NCBI GenBank assembly: GCA_019925795.1
Contig: CM034314.1
Coordinates: 82,146,780 to 82,210,779, forward strand
Source of the DNA: Dendrobium chrysotoxum
Taxonomy: Eukaryota > Streptophyta > Magnoliopsida > Asparagales > Orchidaceae
DNA length: 64,000 bases
Direction of reading: 5' to 3'
Below, one piece after another: positions 11,960 through 21,825 of this stretch (the stretch's first letter is position 1; each line of letters opens with the position of its first letter). Made by a program: the position numbers and the translations under genes. The notes under the pieces are model-generated. The model saw nothing but the letters and a program-made list of their open reading frames with translations, was not told the origin of the DNA and ran no database searches.

Positions 11960-12755
11960 TATCTAGGTTTGATGGAGAAATATAGAGATAATAAGGATGA
12001 TCTACATTTGATATTTATTGATTTAGAGAAAGCATATGATAAAGTTCCAATAACAGCAAGCGAGCTAGAGGGTTTGATCAAATTATGTATGCAGGAGCTT
12101 TTAGAATCATTTCGTATCCTATCTCTAAGGGTACAACCACTCATTCACCTGAGCATCCTCATTTCTGCAACGCTTAACTTAGAATTATGCTACTCTTTTA
12201 TTGGCCAACATTCGACACCATAAAGCATTATAGGTCTCACCACCATCTTATAATATTTTCCCTTAAGTTTGAGGAGAGATTATTGTGTCCAGACATCAAA
12301 CGTGTCCAGAGACCAATAAAAAAGTGCCACATCATTAGGTGTGCGGTACCAAGCTCGGTATCGAGCGCGGTACCACTCGGTATCGATAGCAGTACCGCTC
12401 GGTACCGATCGGTACCGCTATCCGGGCAGAATAATTTTTCAAGTTTGAGGGGTACTTTTCTATCACACAATAAGCCTGATGCATTCCTCCACTTCAACCA
12501 TCCTACTTGAATATCTAAAATGTATACTTTTAGTAATGACCAACATTCTGCACTTAAAAGTATTGCATGTCTCACTACCATCTTAGATTTACTCAAACGA
12601 AAGCTTTTAGACTCTAAGGTTGGCCTATATAGTTCAAGTTTACCTTCAACTCCCTCTCTAGTCTTATCAATAAGAATAATATCATCAGCAAAAAGCATAC
12701 ACCAATGTACATCCTCTTGCAAATGTCTAGTGAGAACATCCATGACTAAAGCCAA
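11960..12755 (-). mobile_element. LINE fragments captured inside CACTA D
   Basis: On the - strand, 12755-12480 encodes a non-LTR reverse transcriptase piece with the catalytic CMLFADDIILID motif, followed by the KSKMVV and GGWLKWRNASG-type region. 12260-12060 continues toward the LINE C-terminus (MSGCTLRDRIRND). A small piece in the opposite direction, 11969-12050 (+), encodes DLHLIFIDLEKAYDKVP, an earlier RT block, so the LINE copy was rearranged. It sits just upstream of the TNP2 start. The same LINE region occurs at the same relative place in CACTA F. Confidence 0.85.
12274..12440. mobile_element. Mutator-like MITE, 167 bp
   Basis: Flanked by the 9-bp direct repeat AAGTTTGAG (12265-12273 and 12441-12449). 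The ends are imperfect inverted repeats: GAGAGATTATTGTGTCC at the left and the complement of GAAAAATTATTCTGCCC at the right, about 15 of 20 positions matching. Nine-base duplications and G-starting ends fit Mutator-like elements. The interior has repeated CGGTACCG/CGGTATCG words. The insertion interrupts the captured LINE reading frame, and removing it restores continuity with the copy in F. Confidence 0.75.
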
Positions 12756-12761
12756 AAATCA

Positions 12762-12945
12762 GGAATGCGAAAGGGAGAAAGTTACCTAAACAGAAAGCGA
12801 GCTCCCGGCCAAACGTCAACGGAGCGAAGTCCACCAGCGCGGGTCAAGGAGAGAAGTCGAATTGCGTCCAAGGAGAGAAGTTTGTCAAATTAGGGCGAAT
12901 TGACCGGAGCGAAGAATGCGAAAGGGAGAAAGTTACCTACACAGA
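12762..12945 (-). repeat. Short duplication in the CACTA D 5' leader
   Basis: AATGCGAAAGGGAGAAAG with the following TTACCTA occurs at about 12762 and again at about 12917, a spacing of about 155 bases. The reverse complement has a splice-donor-like GTAACTTTC, so it could duplicate the first exon end of the transposase transcript. Frames at 12900-13203 are not supported as genes. Confidence 0.5.
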
Positions 12946-13139
12946 GTGACCCGCAGGGGCGAGGCCGAAGAGGGACGTTGTCGAAGGAGCTCGAGGGCAG
13001 GGTCGTCGTTGAAGGAGCTCGATCGAGCGAGGGAAGGACGTCGTCGACGGAGCTCGAGGGCAGGCGCATCGTCGACAGAGCAGGGACGTCGCTGAAGAAG
13101 CGAACCTAAAGCAGAATGACCTGAAGTCGAGGGCACGGG

Positions 13140-13518
13140 GCCGATATATTGAAATTACCGGCGTATTTTCTAGCGGAAAATACGCCGGAAGCATTACCGG
13201 CATATTTTCAAGCAGAAAATACGCCGGAAGTATTACCGGCGGAGTATCCGTCGATAATACTTCGTCGGGTTTTAATTAACCCGACGGTAAATTCGCTGGA
13301 ATATCCATCGGATATTACCGGCAGAATATGCGTCGGTATATTGAAAACACCGGTGCAATTCCGGTGGTTTAGTCGCCGGAACATTATCGACACTATTTCC
13401 GTCGGAAAGTCCGCCGTGAGGTTACCAGAGGAACAATCCACCGGAAATGCCGTCATTGATTCACGCGTAACTATATCCTCTGGAAATTCTGCTAGTATTT
13501 CATTGTTTCCCTGTAGTG
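13140..13518. repeat. CACTA D subterminal repeats, 5' side
   Basis: Repeated TTACCGGCGTATTTTC, ATACGCCGGAAG and related words in both orientations up to the terminal CTGTAGTG. Open frames through this block are by-products. Confidence 0.8.
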
Positions 13519-13521
13519 GAC
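13519..13521 (+). repeat. Target-site duplication of CACTA D, right copy
   Basis: GAC, matching 5763-5765. Confidence 0.85.
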
Positions 13522-13620
13522 CTCTTTCACACATGTTAACGTTATCGAGCAATGCTCTGACAAACAATCTCAAATAGGTCATACATCCTTGGTGGATTGT
13601 CTCGACCTCTTTTACATAGC
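13522..13620 (+). repeat. Element C spacer tandem repeat, right part
   Basis: Continuation of the unit of about 115 bases cut by CACTA D (TTTCACACATGTTAACG, then AAATAGGTCATACATCC). Confidence 0.8.
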
Positions 13621-14165
13621 ATTTTATAACATCCTTCTCAAGTCCTTCAAAAAAGATTGAAAACCATCAAGCCTCCACACTGTTGACATCGTTAGTGTGT
13701 CATTAGACAGTTACAGTCGACACAATGTTTGACTCCTCCATCAAATTTTTAGTTATGTATGCTCGTTAGCATACATATCTTCTATCTTCAACAAAATGCT
13801 GCCCGATCATCGTCATTAGCTCACCTCTTGATTGTCAAAGTTAGCATATCACCTAATCACTATTAATAGGCTTTCATTGGGCATACTGCCTAACTCCATA
13901 CATCAAAGGATTGACTTATGATTGTCAGATCTCTTCCTGACTACCGATCATCATCAAACCTCTGTCCAGCCGTCGACACCAATATTCTTCAAGCTACAAA
14001 TCCAAGGGAAAATTTGGACTAGCAAAAGAGAAAGCAGCTTTTATGCCACTAATGTTCTTTGAGCTACCAATGTAAGTAAATTTTGGATTAGCACAAGAGA
14101 ATCATAGTTCGTTCACCACCAACGTCCACCAATATACTCATATGGTACTAAATGATCAAATCTTT
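13621..14165. other. Element C interior, no gene seen
   Basis: Mixed-composition sequence between the spacer repeat and the 80-bp array. In element B the equivalent place would hold the antisense ORF, but I find no trace of it here. Confidence 0.45.
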
Positions 14166-14169
14166 ATTA

Positions 14170-14665
14170 GTAAATGATGGTCTTGCGACTCCTTCAGGAC
14201 ACTCTTCAGATGAAGACTAGAGCCCACATCGGAGGACCAGGCCTTTACTAAATATTGACAGTCTTGTGGCTCCTTCTAGACAACCTTCAGATGAAGACTG
14301 GAGCCCACATTGGAGAACTGGGCCTTTACTGAATAGTGACGGTCTTGCGGCTCCTTCAGGACAGCCTTCAGATGGAGACTGGAGCCCACATCGGAGGACT
14401 GGGCCTTTACCGAATATTGACGGTCTTGCGACTCCTTCAGGATAGCCTTTAGATGGAGACTGGAGCCCACATCGGAGGATCAGGCCTTTATCAAATATTG
14501 ACGGTCTTGCGACTCCTTCAGGACAACCTTCCGATGAAGACTGGAGCCCACACCGGAGGACCGGGCCTTTACCGAATATTGACGGTCTTGCGGCTCCTTC
14601 AGGATGACCTTCAGACGAAGACCAGAGCCCACACCGGAGGACCGAGCCTTTTCTGAAGATTGACA
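14170..14665. repeat. Minisatellite of about 80 bp, six copies
   Basis: Units begin GGTCTTGCGRCTCCTTCAGG and contain GGAGCCCACATCGGAGGA and GGGCCTTTACC. Spacing is about 75-82 bases. The 160-codon frame on the - strand (14217-14699) is a repeat-generated reading with a repeating SSEGCPEG-like pattern and is not called as a gene. A reverse-orientation TATA-like CTATAAATAC lies about 100 bases to the right (14762-14771), the same order as in the other LTRs of this window, so this may be part of a further reverse LTR. Confidence 0.75.
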
Positions 14666-14761
14666 GCCTCCAAATTTTGCCAGTCCGTTTCTCTTTCAAT
14701 TTACAAGAGAAATTTTGGACCCGCTCAGGAGAATTGTGATTTTTCTCCTTACCCCCAAGGG

Positions 14762-14771
14762 GTATTTATAG
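14762..14771 (-). promoter_or_regulatory. TATA-like element, possible remnant LTR promoter
   Basis: On the - strand reads CTATAAATAC, followed by a short GC-richer leader and then the 80-bp minisatellite. The arrangement copies the TATA-then-minisatellite order of the C, B and G LTRs, but I could not find the ends of an LTR here. Confidence 0.4.
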
Positions 14772-15524
14772 TTGCATGAGGGAAGACAAAATGTCTTTCT
14801 AGAAATTTCTAAAATTAAAAAAAAATATTGTAGTTTTAGGAATTTTAAGAGACAAAAATTAATTCTTTCATTTAATATATAAAAGGGGAATTTGAAAAGA
14901 CAACTTAGATTATTCTAGAAATTTTTTTTGAATTTTTGAACATAATTTTCAGAATTTTAAAAGTCCAAATTAAATATTTTTATAAATATGTATATCAAAT
15001 TCCGAGGTGGCATTCAAGGTTCTGGATCACTGAATGTATTTATTTCCTAGAGATTAGTTCTTTTAGATATCATAAATTGCTCGACAACTGAAACAATAGT
15101 TTTTCTAGATCTATCATATTTATGAAGTCATTAAAAATGTTTATATAGTTAAACTTGAAATAAGCCTAATAGAATTCAGCGCTTTGTTTATCTTTATCAT
15201 TGATGTTTCTCAAAACACTCGATGCATATAGGAAAAGAGTTAACTGCAACCAATGGTCTTCACTTGTTGTTCTTACCCTTGATTTAAACTGGGATCCTTA
15301 AATCATCTTAGTGTCTTTTTATATCGATGAACTATTTATTATTTTGATCAGTTGTCTATGTAAGAAACCTTATAACAATAGCACATAGCAAAATAGGCAG
15401 GGTAATTTTCTGGACTATTCTAATATATGGCTAAAGCTTATATTCTGTACAAATAAATGGGATAAAAATATAATTTTTTTTTAAAGTTTTGATGCATATT
15501 TTTGGACTTTGTAAGCTTCAACTT
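14772..15524. other. AT-rich interior of element C, no gene seen
   Basis: A/T-rich sequence with no recognisable domain, leading to the polypurine tract. Confidence 0.45.
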
Positions 15525-15543
15525 TCAAAAATAGGGGGACAAC
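15525..15543 (+). promoter_or_regulatory. Polypurine tract of element C
   Basis: Purine-rich AAAAATAGGGGGACAAC immediately before the TGATATG of the 3' LTR. Element B has the related AATAGGGGGGCAAC in the same place (- strand). This primes plus-strand DNA synthesis in LTR elements. Confidence 0.85.
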
Positions 15544-17494
15544 TGATATGTCACCAAAAATTATTTTGATCGGCCACGAATCCTGAGGCAAAATTAAGTT
15601 GGAAGCTTCAGAAATTAAATTGGAGATCATCTGTATTCCGATTTCAGTAAACTTATAGTCGAACTGAATGTCTCAAAAATACGAACACAACGACACCAAA
15701 TTTGACTCAATCCGAGCCCAAATGAGTCCAAATCAAAGACCCAAGGCACATTTGGAAGGTTCAAACCATAATTTGAATTAACAAATGGCTTCCAAACGTG
15801 ACATGCTTATGGTCAAATCGAGTGGCTCGACAAGAAGAATCCAACGAGTCCAAGATCACTGAATTCTGATATCATTAAGTCATTCAAATGACCATTAAAC
15901 GGTCAACAATCAAAGGGATCAATATATATCATCCATTCAAACAACTCCCATTTTGACCTTGATCCTCCACATATTTACAAGCCATGCCACTCTCAAAAAA
16001 TTATAAATAGTCCCCACTCTTCTCATGAGGGAAAGGAGAAGAAGAAAAGGAAGGGAGAAGTTTGGGAGCTCTCTTGCCACCGACCACCACCGGAGTTCCT
16101 CCCGGCTACCGCCGGAGTTCTTTCCGGCCACTGCCGGACTTCCACCCGTCCACTGACCACCACGGGAGTTCTTCCAGGCCACTATCAGACTTCCGTAAGT
16201 CCGTCGATCACCGCCAAACTTCTGCCTGTCTGCCGACCACTGCTAGACTTCCGCCTGTCTTTTGACCATCACCGAAGTTCTTCTCGGCCACTATTGGACT
16301 TCCGTAAGTCCTTCGACCCCTATCGGAATTCTGCCTGTCCATAGACTACCGCTGAACTTCTGTTCATCCGTTGACCACTGCCGAAGGTCTTCCCGGCCAC
16401 TACCAAACTTCCGTTAGTCCACCGACCACAGCCAGACTTCCGCCAGTATGTCGAACACCGTCAAATTTCTGCCTGTTCGTCGACCACCACCAGAGTTCTT
16501 CCCAATCACTGCCGGATTCCGATTACGGTTCTCCTGGCCTCCATCGTCCATCGATTATGGTCATTCTGACCACCGTCGCCGATTATGATTCTTCCGACCT
16601 CCATCGCTTGACTACGGTCTTTTCAACCTCCATCGCCCACCGACTACTGTTATTCCGATCACTGTCACCCGAATACGATCTTCCCGACCTCCATCTCTTG
16701 CTAACTATGGTCATTTCGACCATCATCGATCGCCGACTACGATCCTTCCGACCATCGTTGCCAAACTACAGTCTTCCCGACCTCTTTCTCCCGCTGACTA
16801 CTGTTCTTTCGACCATCATCGACCACCGACTACGGTCCTTCCGATCATCGTCGCCCAACTACGGTCTTCCCGACCTCTGTCGCCCGACGACTACGGTCCT
16901 TCTGACCATCATCTTAACGGTCCTTCCATCGATCATCGTCAACTATGGTCAATCTGACCACCGTCGCCGATTACGATTCTTCCAACCTTCGTTGCTGATC
17001 ACGGTCCTCCCGACCTCCGTCGCCCGCCGACTATGGTCCTCCCGACCTTCGTCGCCCACCGATTACGGTTCTCCTGACCTCCGTCGTCCACCGATTACAG
17101 TCCTCCTGACCACCGTCACCAATTATGATCCTTTCGACCTAGATCGCTCGTCGACTATGATTTTGCTACCCCAAACAAACATATCAATGATGATTCTTCC
17201 AACTCCCAACATATAATGCACTCTGTATGATGTATATTTGCTACATTAGGCCAAGACATTCCTTCTAAGGAAGGGCCTCATTTGTAATCAATTGCAAATA
17301 TTAGTGGATTCATTCAAACTGGGCTAGGCCTCGTGGTTTTTCTTCTTTTCAGGGGTTTCCACGTAAAATTTCTGGTATCTTTTATAAATGCTATAACCAT
17401 ACTCTCTTATCGGTTTATGTGCTGGATTTTCGTATAAAGCTAGGACGCTAAACTTTATATCTCTCTACTACCGCGAATATTCGAGGACGCAACA
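15544..17494 (+). repeat. Element C 3' LTR (complete, about 1.95 kb)
   Basis: Starts TGATATGTC and ends GGACGCAACA, followed by the target duplication ATAGT. Contains U3 homologous to elements B and G, a TATA box at 16002-16010 and a long pyrimidine-rich minisatellite. Confidence 0.9.
16062..17160 (+). repeat. Pyrimidine-rich minisatellite in LTR (C, 3' copy)
   Basis: About 1.1 kb of degenerate 30-40-base units, first CCGGAGTTCTTCC-like, then CCGACCTCCGTCGCC and GATTACGGTTCTCC-like. It generates a 281-codon open frame (16371-17216) rich in Ser, Pro, Leu and Arg with no domain, judged spurious. Confidence 0.85.
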
Positions 17495-17499
17495 ATAGT
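17495..17499 (+). repeat. Target-site duplication of element C, right copy
   Basis: ATAGT, matching 4507-4511. Confidence 0.85.
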
Positions 17500-18209
17500 C
17501 ATAAAGCCAAAGTTCTCATCAACTACACCTTTGGGCTCAAATTAAGATTAAAACTCATTTTTAGCTAATTATATTTATGAAATCATAATAAAATATTTAT
17601 ATAATTTAGAGCTTGTTATGAAATTTTAAGCAGAATATTGACACCAATCATAATAATTAGGAATTATTATTTAATTCATTTCTTAAAATATATATACCAT
17701 TTAATATTTGTGATTTTGTCTCTTAATTTTAATTCCATTAGATTTGCATAATTTCGTAGATATAAAATTATAAATTATTTGTGTTCATTTTGTTCAAAAT
17801 TATTTAAAATATTACTATTTAAATTCATAACTTGTAAATTATTACTCCATTTTACATTTTGATTTCTATTCCAATAAATAGATTGGCTCATAACTTTATG
17901 ATATTGAAGTATTGAATCTGTAGGCAAATACTATTAACCATTATTTTCTTAAAAATTATACAATTTCTACAATTTTTATGCTGAAAATACTCTTCATCAG
18001 AAGATTTTAACATATATAATCAAATTATTAAATAGTTGTTGCCATCAACTTTTTTAAATGTTCTTTATTGGATCAAAATTAATATTTTTTTTAAATATGG
18101 TATATATATATATATACTATTTTTCATGGTGTAAATTTTATGAAGTTCTGAATCTGTTAGTTTCTAGTTTATCTATTATGCTGTCTGCTAGAGATTTTCT
18201 AATAGTTAG
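17500..18209. other. AT-rich sequence, no gene seen
   Basis: Strongly AT-rich with a short (TA)n run near 18103-18117. No domain, LTR end or inverted repeat recognised. Confidence 0.5.
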
Positions 18210-18576
18210 TCAATTCTGTAAATGTTAGATTGAAATTACAAATAGAAAGTTGAAATTAGAACTGATTGTATTGCCTCTAAAAGATTTTGATATAATAGTG
18301 GGTATGGATTGCTTGAGGAAATACAAAGCTTAGATTAATTGTAGCAAGAAGCGGGTGAGCCTGTGTATAGATGGAGAAGTGTTTTATTTTCTAGGTGCTA
18401 GGAGTGTCTTATCCTCTCTGATTTTTATGAGGAAACGGAATTCTATACTACTGGCATATGTGAGAGATCTGAACAAATCAGTTAAGGGTCTTGAAGATGT
18501 TTTAGTGAGGAATTTCCTGATGCCTTTCTTGAAGAATTATATGGTTTGCCTCCAGAAAGGGAAGTGGGGTTATGTA

Positions 18577-19352
18577 CACTACAAGAAAATTGTTCATTAT
18601 TGGCGGCTTTTCGAAGGACTATTTTCCGGCAGCTTTCCGGTAGTCTAATTTTTTGGAAGAATTTCCGGCGGCTATCCGGCAGAGATTCCGACGAATTGTA
18701 ATAATTTCTGAAAAATCATATATTCGTAATTTAATTAAGTATTAATTTAATAACTTAGTCTAATTAATTATTAATTTAATAAATTATTAACTTTAATATG
18801 TTATTTTAATGAATTTTTATTATAATTAATTATTAATTATTGATTTTATTTTAATTAATTATTATTTTTTAATTTAAAAATTTTTTTTATATAATTAATA
18901 ATTTAATAGTTTATTTTCCTTATTTATTCATTTTACCATTTTATTTTATTTTAAATTTTAATTTTTGAGTATGTATTATTTAAATATAAAAAAAATATGT
19001 TTTATGACACATTTTACTCCAAGCAAAGAGGTTGAGTATTTGTACTCCCACACACATGCAGGTCTTGAATTCGAATCCTAGGCAGCGCGCGGTCGGGCAG
19101 GGCGGAGCAGCCGGGCGTGTGCAGCAGGTAGGCAGCTCGAGGTTGGGCAGGCCCGAAGGGCAGCCAGGCAGCGGTGGCTGGCGATCAGGTAGCTTAATTT
19201 TTAAATTAATTAATTTATTTTTTCCGACGGCCTTATTTCGTCGGAAAATCGTCGGAAATATTTGCCGCCAGAAATATTTTTCCTACACGGGCTTTACCGG
19301 TGGAAATGTTGTCGCCGGAAAGCCGCCGGTAATAAGTGATTTTCTTGTAATG
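18577..19352. mobile_element. Element E: non-autonomous CACTA, 776 bp
   Basis: Starts CACTACAAGAAAATTG and ends with the inverse TTTTCTTGTAATG, flanked by the 3-bp duplication GTA (18574-18576 and 19353-19355). Subterminal CCGGCGGC words are present at both ends. The interior is AT-rich plus a GC-rich patch at 19060-19190. No transposase, so it must be moved by a relative's enzymes. Its removal rejoins the H reading. Confidence 0.9.
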
Positions 19353-19529
19353 GTATTGAGATGAGGTCTAACATAACTCTAATAGTGAAGACTCCTTATA
19401 GGATAACACCTAGAGAGTTGCAAGAGTTGAAGGTGCAGTTGTGGGAGCTATTAGATAGAGGTTTTATCAAGCCGAGTGGATTGCCTTAGGGAGCCCCCAT
19501 ATTATTTATGAATAAGGATGGATCCTTGA

Positions 19530-19530
<1 letters not shown>

Positions 19531-19609
<79 letters not shown>
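19531..19609 (+). repeat. (AT)n microsatellite inside the RT coding sequence
   Basis: About 79 bases of AT repeat sit between GSLRI and the NKVIVKNKY block, where gypsy RT normally has a short Asp-Tyr-containing stretch. It destroys the H reading frame at this point. Confidence 0.9.
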
Positions 19610-19611
<2 letters not shown>

Positions 19612-21040
19612 ATTATTGGGAGATGAATAAAGTGATAGTGAAGAATAAGTATTTGTTGCCCAAGATAAATAATTTATTTGACCAATTAGAAGGTGCAACT
19701 AAGTTTTACATGATTGATCCGAGATCAGGTTATCACCAGTTGAGGTTGAAGGCTAAAGATGTAGCGAAGATTGCCTTCAACACTAGATATATGCAGTATG
19801 AGTTCTTGATGATGTTATTTGGTGTGATGAATGCGCCATCAATGTTTATGGATCTAATGCATCAGGTGTTTAGAAGTTATCTAGATCAGTTGACCATTGT
19901 GTTTATTGATGATATCCTATTGTATTCGAAGTCTAAAGAAGTGCATACAATCCATCTGAGGTTGACTCTAGAGACTTTGAGACGACTGAGGTTGTTTGCT
20001 AAATTTTTTAAATGTTAGTTCTGGCTGACATTGGTAGCATGGGGCATGTGGTGAGCAAGAAGAGAATTACTGTGGATCCCCATAAGGTGCAGAATGTAGT
20101 GGATTGGATGAGGTTGACATTAGTGATCGAGATTTGTAGTTTTTTGGGCATGAAAAATTATTATAGGAAGTTTGTCAGAGGCTTTCATAGATTGCAATCC
20201 CTTTGATAGGGTTGACTCATAAGGTAGCGTAGTTTGATTGGACTCCAGAATGTAAAGAAAGTTTCAGAAGTTAAAAGAATGTATGGTGTCTGCCCTTGTA
20301 TTGAACATTCCCTCAGAATGATTCCATGCGTATAGTGATACTTCTTTGAAGGGTTTGAGATATGTGTTGCAGCAGAATTAAAAGATAGTTGCATATGCTT
20401 CCAAGTAGTTAAAGTCGCATGAGAAGAATGACTCATGATTTGGAGTTGGCAATTATTATATTTGTATTAACGCACTACAGGAAAATTGTCTGTTACCGTC
20501 AGAATTTTCGGCGGATGATATCCGCCGGAAACTAGCGACGCAATTACCGGCGGATTTATCGCCGGTAATTGTGCGACGAAATTTCAGACGGATTATCCGT
20601 CGCTTATATACCGGCGGATAATACGCCGCAATATCCGCCGGAAATTACCGGCGGTCTTACCGGCATATTTTTCACCGGCTTACTTAAACTCGACGAACTA
20701 TAACCGGTAGATGTTCCGTCGGTAATCTTTTCGACGGAGTATCCGCCGAAAAATCTGCTGGTAAAGGCCCTATTTCGAGCCATCCCGCGCCTGGTTCCTA
20801 ATTCTTGTCTCGTTCGGCTTTTCTGTGTTCAATTCGCTCCGACGACGCATTCCGCTCCAACGACGAATTCATTTCCTTCAATGCCGGCAGACTCTCCTTC
20901 TCCGGCGACGCTCTGACGACACTCCGACGACGTTCCTTCGCTGCTAGGTTTCTCTCCTTCGACGACGTTCCTTCGAAATCGAACATGATTTCGCTCCTTC
21001 GACGACGTTCCTTGGTGTGGAGGTAACACTCTCTTTTCTT

Positions 21041-21740
21041 TAGTCATGGATGTTCTTACTAGATTGTACCCTTGTGTGATATTATTAGTAGAATTCAAAT
21101 TGGATTGTTGAAGTGGAGGAATGCATTGGGCTTGTTGTGTGATAGAAAAGTCCCCCTTAAGCTTAGGGGCTATTTGGTAGAACCTAAGATTTCATTTAAG
21201 TAGGATTTTGTAAATTCTCTAAATCCGGATTTACCAAATAATTTACCAAATCCTAAGGGGGTTAAATCCTGAAAACTGTTTGGGAGTTTACTTAAGTGGG
21301 TCTCGGGCAAGGAGAGGGATTTGGCCAACCAAACCAACCCATGCAGTATGGTGTAGAATATTGGCCATTAGAAAATCCGGATTTACAACGTAGCTTTCGT
21401 AGGAATGTCTAAGAGCAGGGAGATGGACTCCCATGGTCAGTGGAATTTCGAAAATTTGGTATTTAGAGTGAATCGGGGGAATTTTCCATCTCGAGAGGAT
21501 TTCGTTTGCCGTGAGAATTGGATTTGCATTTTAGGCCATTTGGATGGATTTCACCCAAATCCGGCCGAAATCCGCATACCAAATAGCCCCTTAAGGGGAA
21601 ATTCTATAAGATGGTGGTTGGATTTACAATGCTTTATGGTGTAGAATATTGGCCATTAGAAGAGAAGCATAATATTAGGTTAAGTGTTGTAGAGATAAGG
21701 ATGCTCAAGTGGATGAGTACGTGGTTTGGTCACTTAATTA
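21041..21740 (+). mobile_element. LINE fragment captured inside CACTA F (split by a MITE)
   Basis: VMDVLTR near 21045, then the LLKWRNALGLLCDRKVPL-like reading (about 21100-21160) and, after the MITE, MLYGVEYWPLEEKHN and IRMLKWMS toward 21720. It matches the LINE piece at 12060-12755 in D with the same order and the same position upstream of TNP2, but with an internal deletion, so the capture predates the split of the two CACTA copies. Confidence 0.8.
21166..21590. mobile_element. Tourist-like (PIF/Harbinger) MITE, 425 bp
   Basis: Terminal inverted repeats GGGGCTATTTGGTA and TACCAAATAGCCCC, flanked by the 3-bp duplication TTA (21163-21165 and 21591-21593). Without it and one TTA copy, the LINE reading continues. 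The longest frame inside (21405-21644) is not a gene. Confidence 0.9.
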
Positions 21741-21825
21741 AAATGATTGCCTTCTGAGCAGACTAAGAGTCTTTGTATATTTCTTCAATAAATTTAATAT
21801 ATCCATATTATATGTAGGTTATATT

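Larger units (their letters stand above)
5766..13518 (-). mobile_element. Element D: full-length CACTA (En/Spm) transposon
   Basis: Begins CACTACAGGAAAAACAGC and ends with the inverse CCTGTAGTG, flanked by the 3-bp duplication GAC. Length 7753 bp. Both subterminal regions (about 430 and 380 bases) are full of short CCGGCGGA/TCCGCCGG words in both orientations, the usual transposase-binding layout of this superfamily. It carries a TNP2-like gene and a second Transposase_24-like gene, both on the - strand and both with stop codons, so this copy is probably not autonomous. The insertion splits a tandem repeat unit of element C. Confidence 0.95.
4512..17494 (+). mobile_element. Element C: internally deleted Tat-like Ty3/gypsy LTR element with a nested CACTA
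   Basis: Both ends carry related LTRs (TGATATGTC... at 4512 and 15544) and the element is flanked by the duplication ATAGT. A polypurine tract precedes the 3' LTR. The U3 part is clearly homologous to the LTR of the Tat-lineage element B, so C belongs to that group. The 5' LTR stops at about 5478. The next sequence matches the spacer that lies downstream of integrase in B, so gag, pol and half the LTR are gone. Without the 7.75-kb CACTA insertion (D) the remaining element is about 5.2 kb with no coding capacity. Confidence 0.85.
18210..20472 (+). pseudogene. Element H: chromovirus-like gypsy protease-RT-RNaseH fragment, broken
   Basis: The + strand first shows the protease-end block LKDFDIIVGMDCLRKYKA (about 18270-18335). 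After CACTA E it shows the RT region: TPYRITPRELQELK (about 19390), NKVIVKNKYLLPKI, YHQLRLKAKDV and the catalytic FIDDILLYSKS, which is intact (about 19900). A frameshift near 20012 follows, then GHVVSKKRITVDPHKVQ and SFLGMKNYYRKF. The RNaseH region (THDLELAIIIFVLTH) ends abruptly at CACTA F. The motif set is that of chromovirus-type Ty3/gypsy pol. Several stops, an (AT)n expansion and two CACTA insertions destroy it. No LTR or integrase half is found in the window, so the right part is lost or lies elsewhere. Confidence 0.85.

Noticed and set aside
14217..14699. 160-codon frame on the - strand
   Set aside because: Produced by the 80-bp tandem repeat, with a period of about 27 residues and no start context or domain.
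16371..17216. 281-codon open frame on the + strand
   Set aside because: It follows the pyrimidine-rich minisatellite of the C 3' LTR, is Ser/Pro/Leu/Arg-rich and repetitive, and has no domain. The absence of stops is explained by the repeat.
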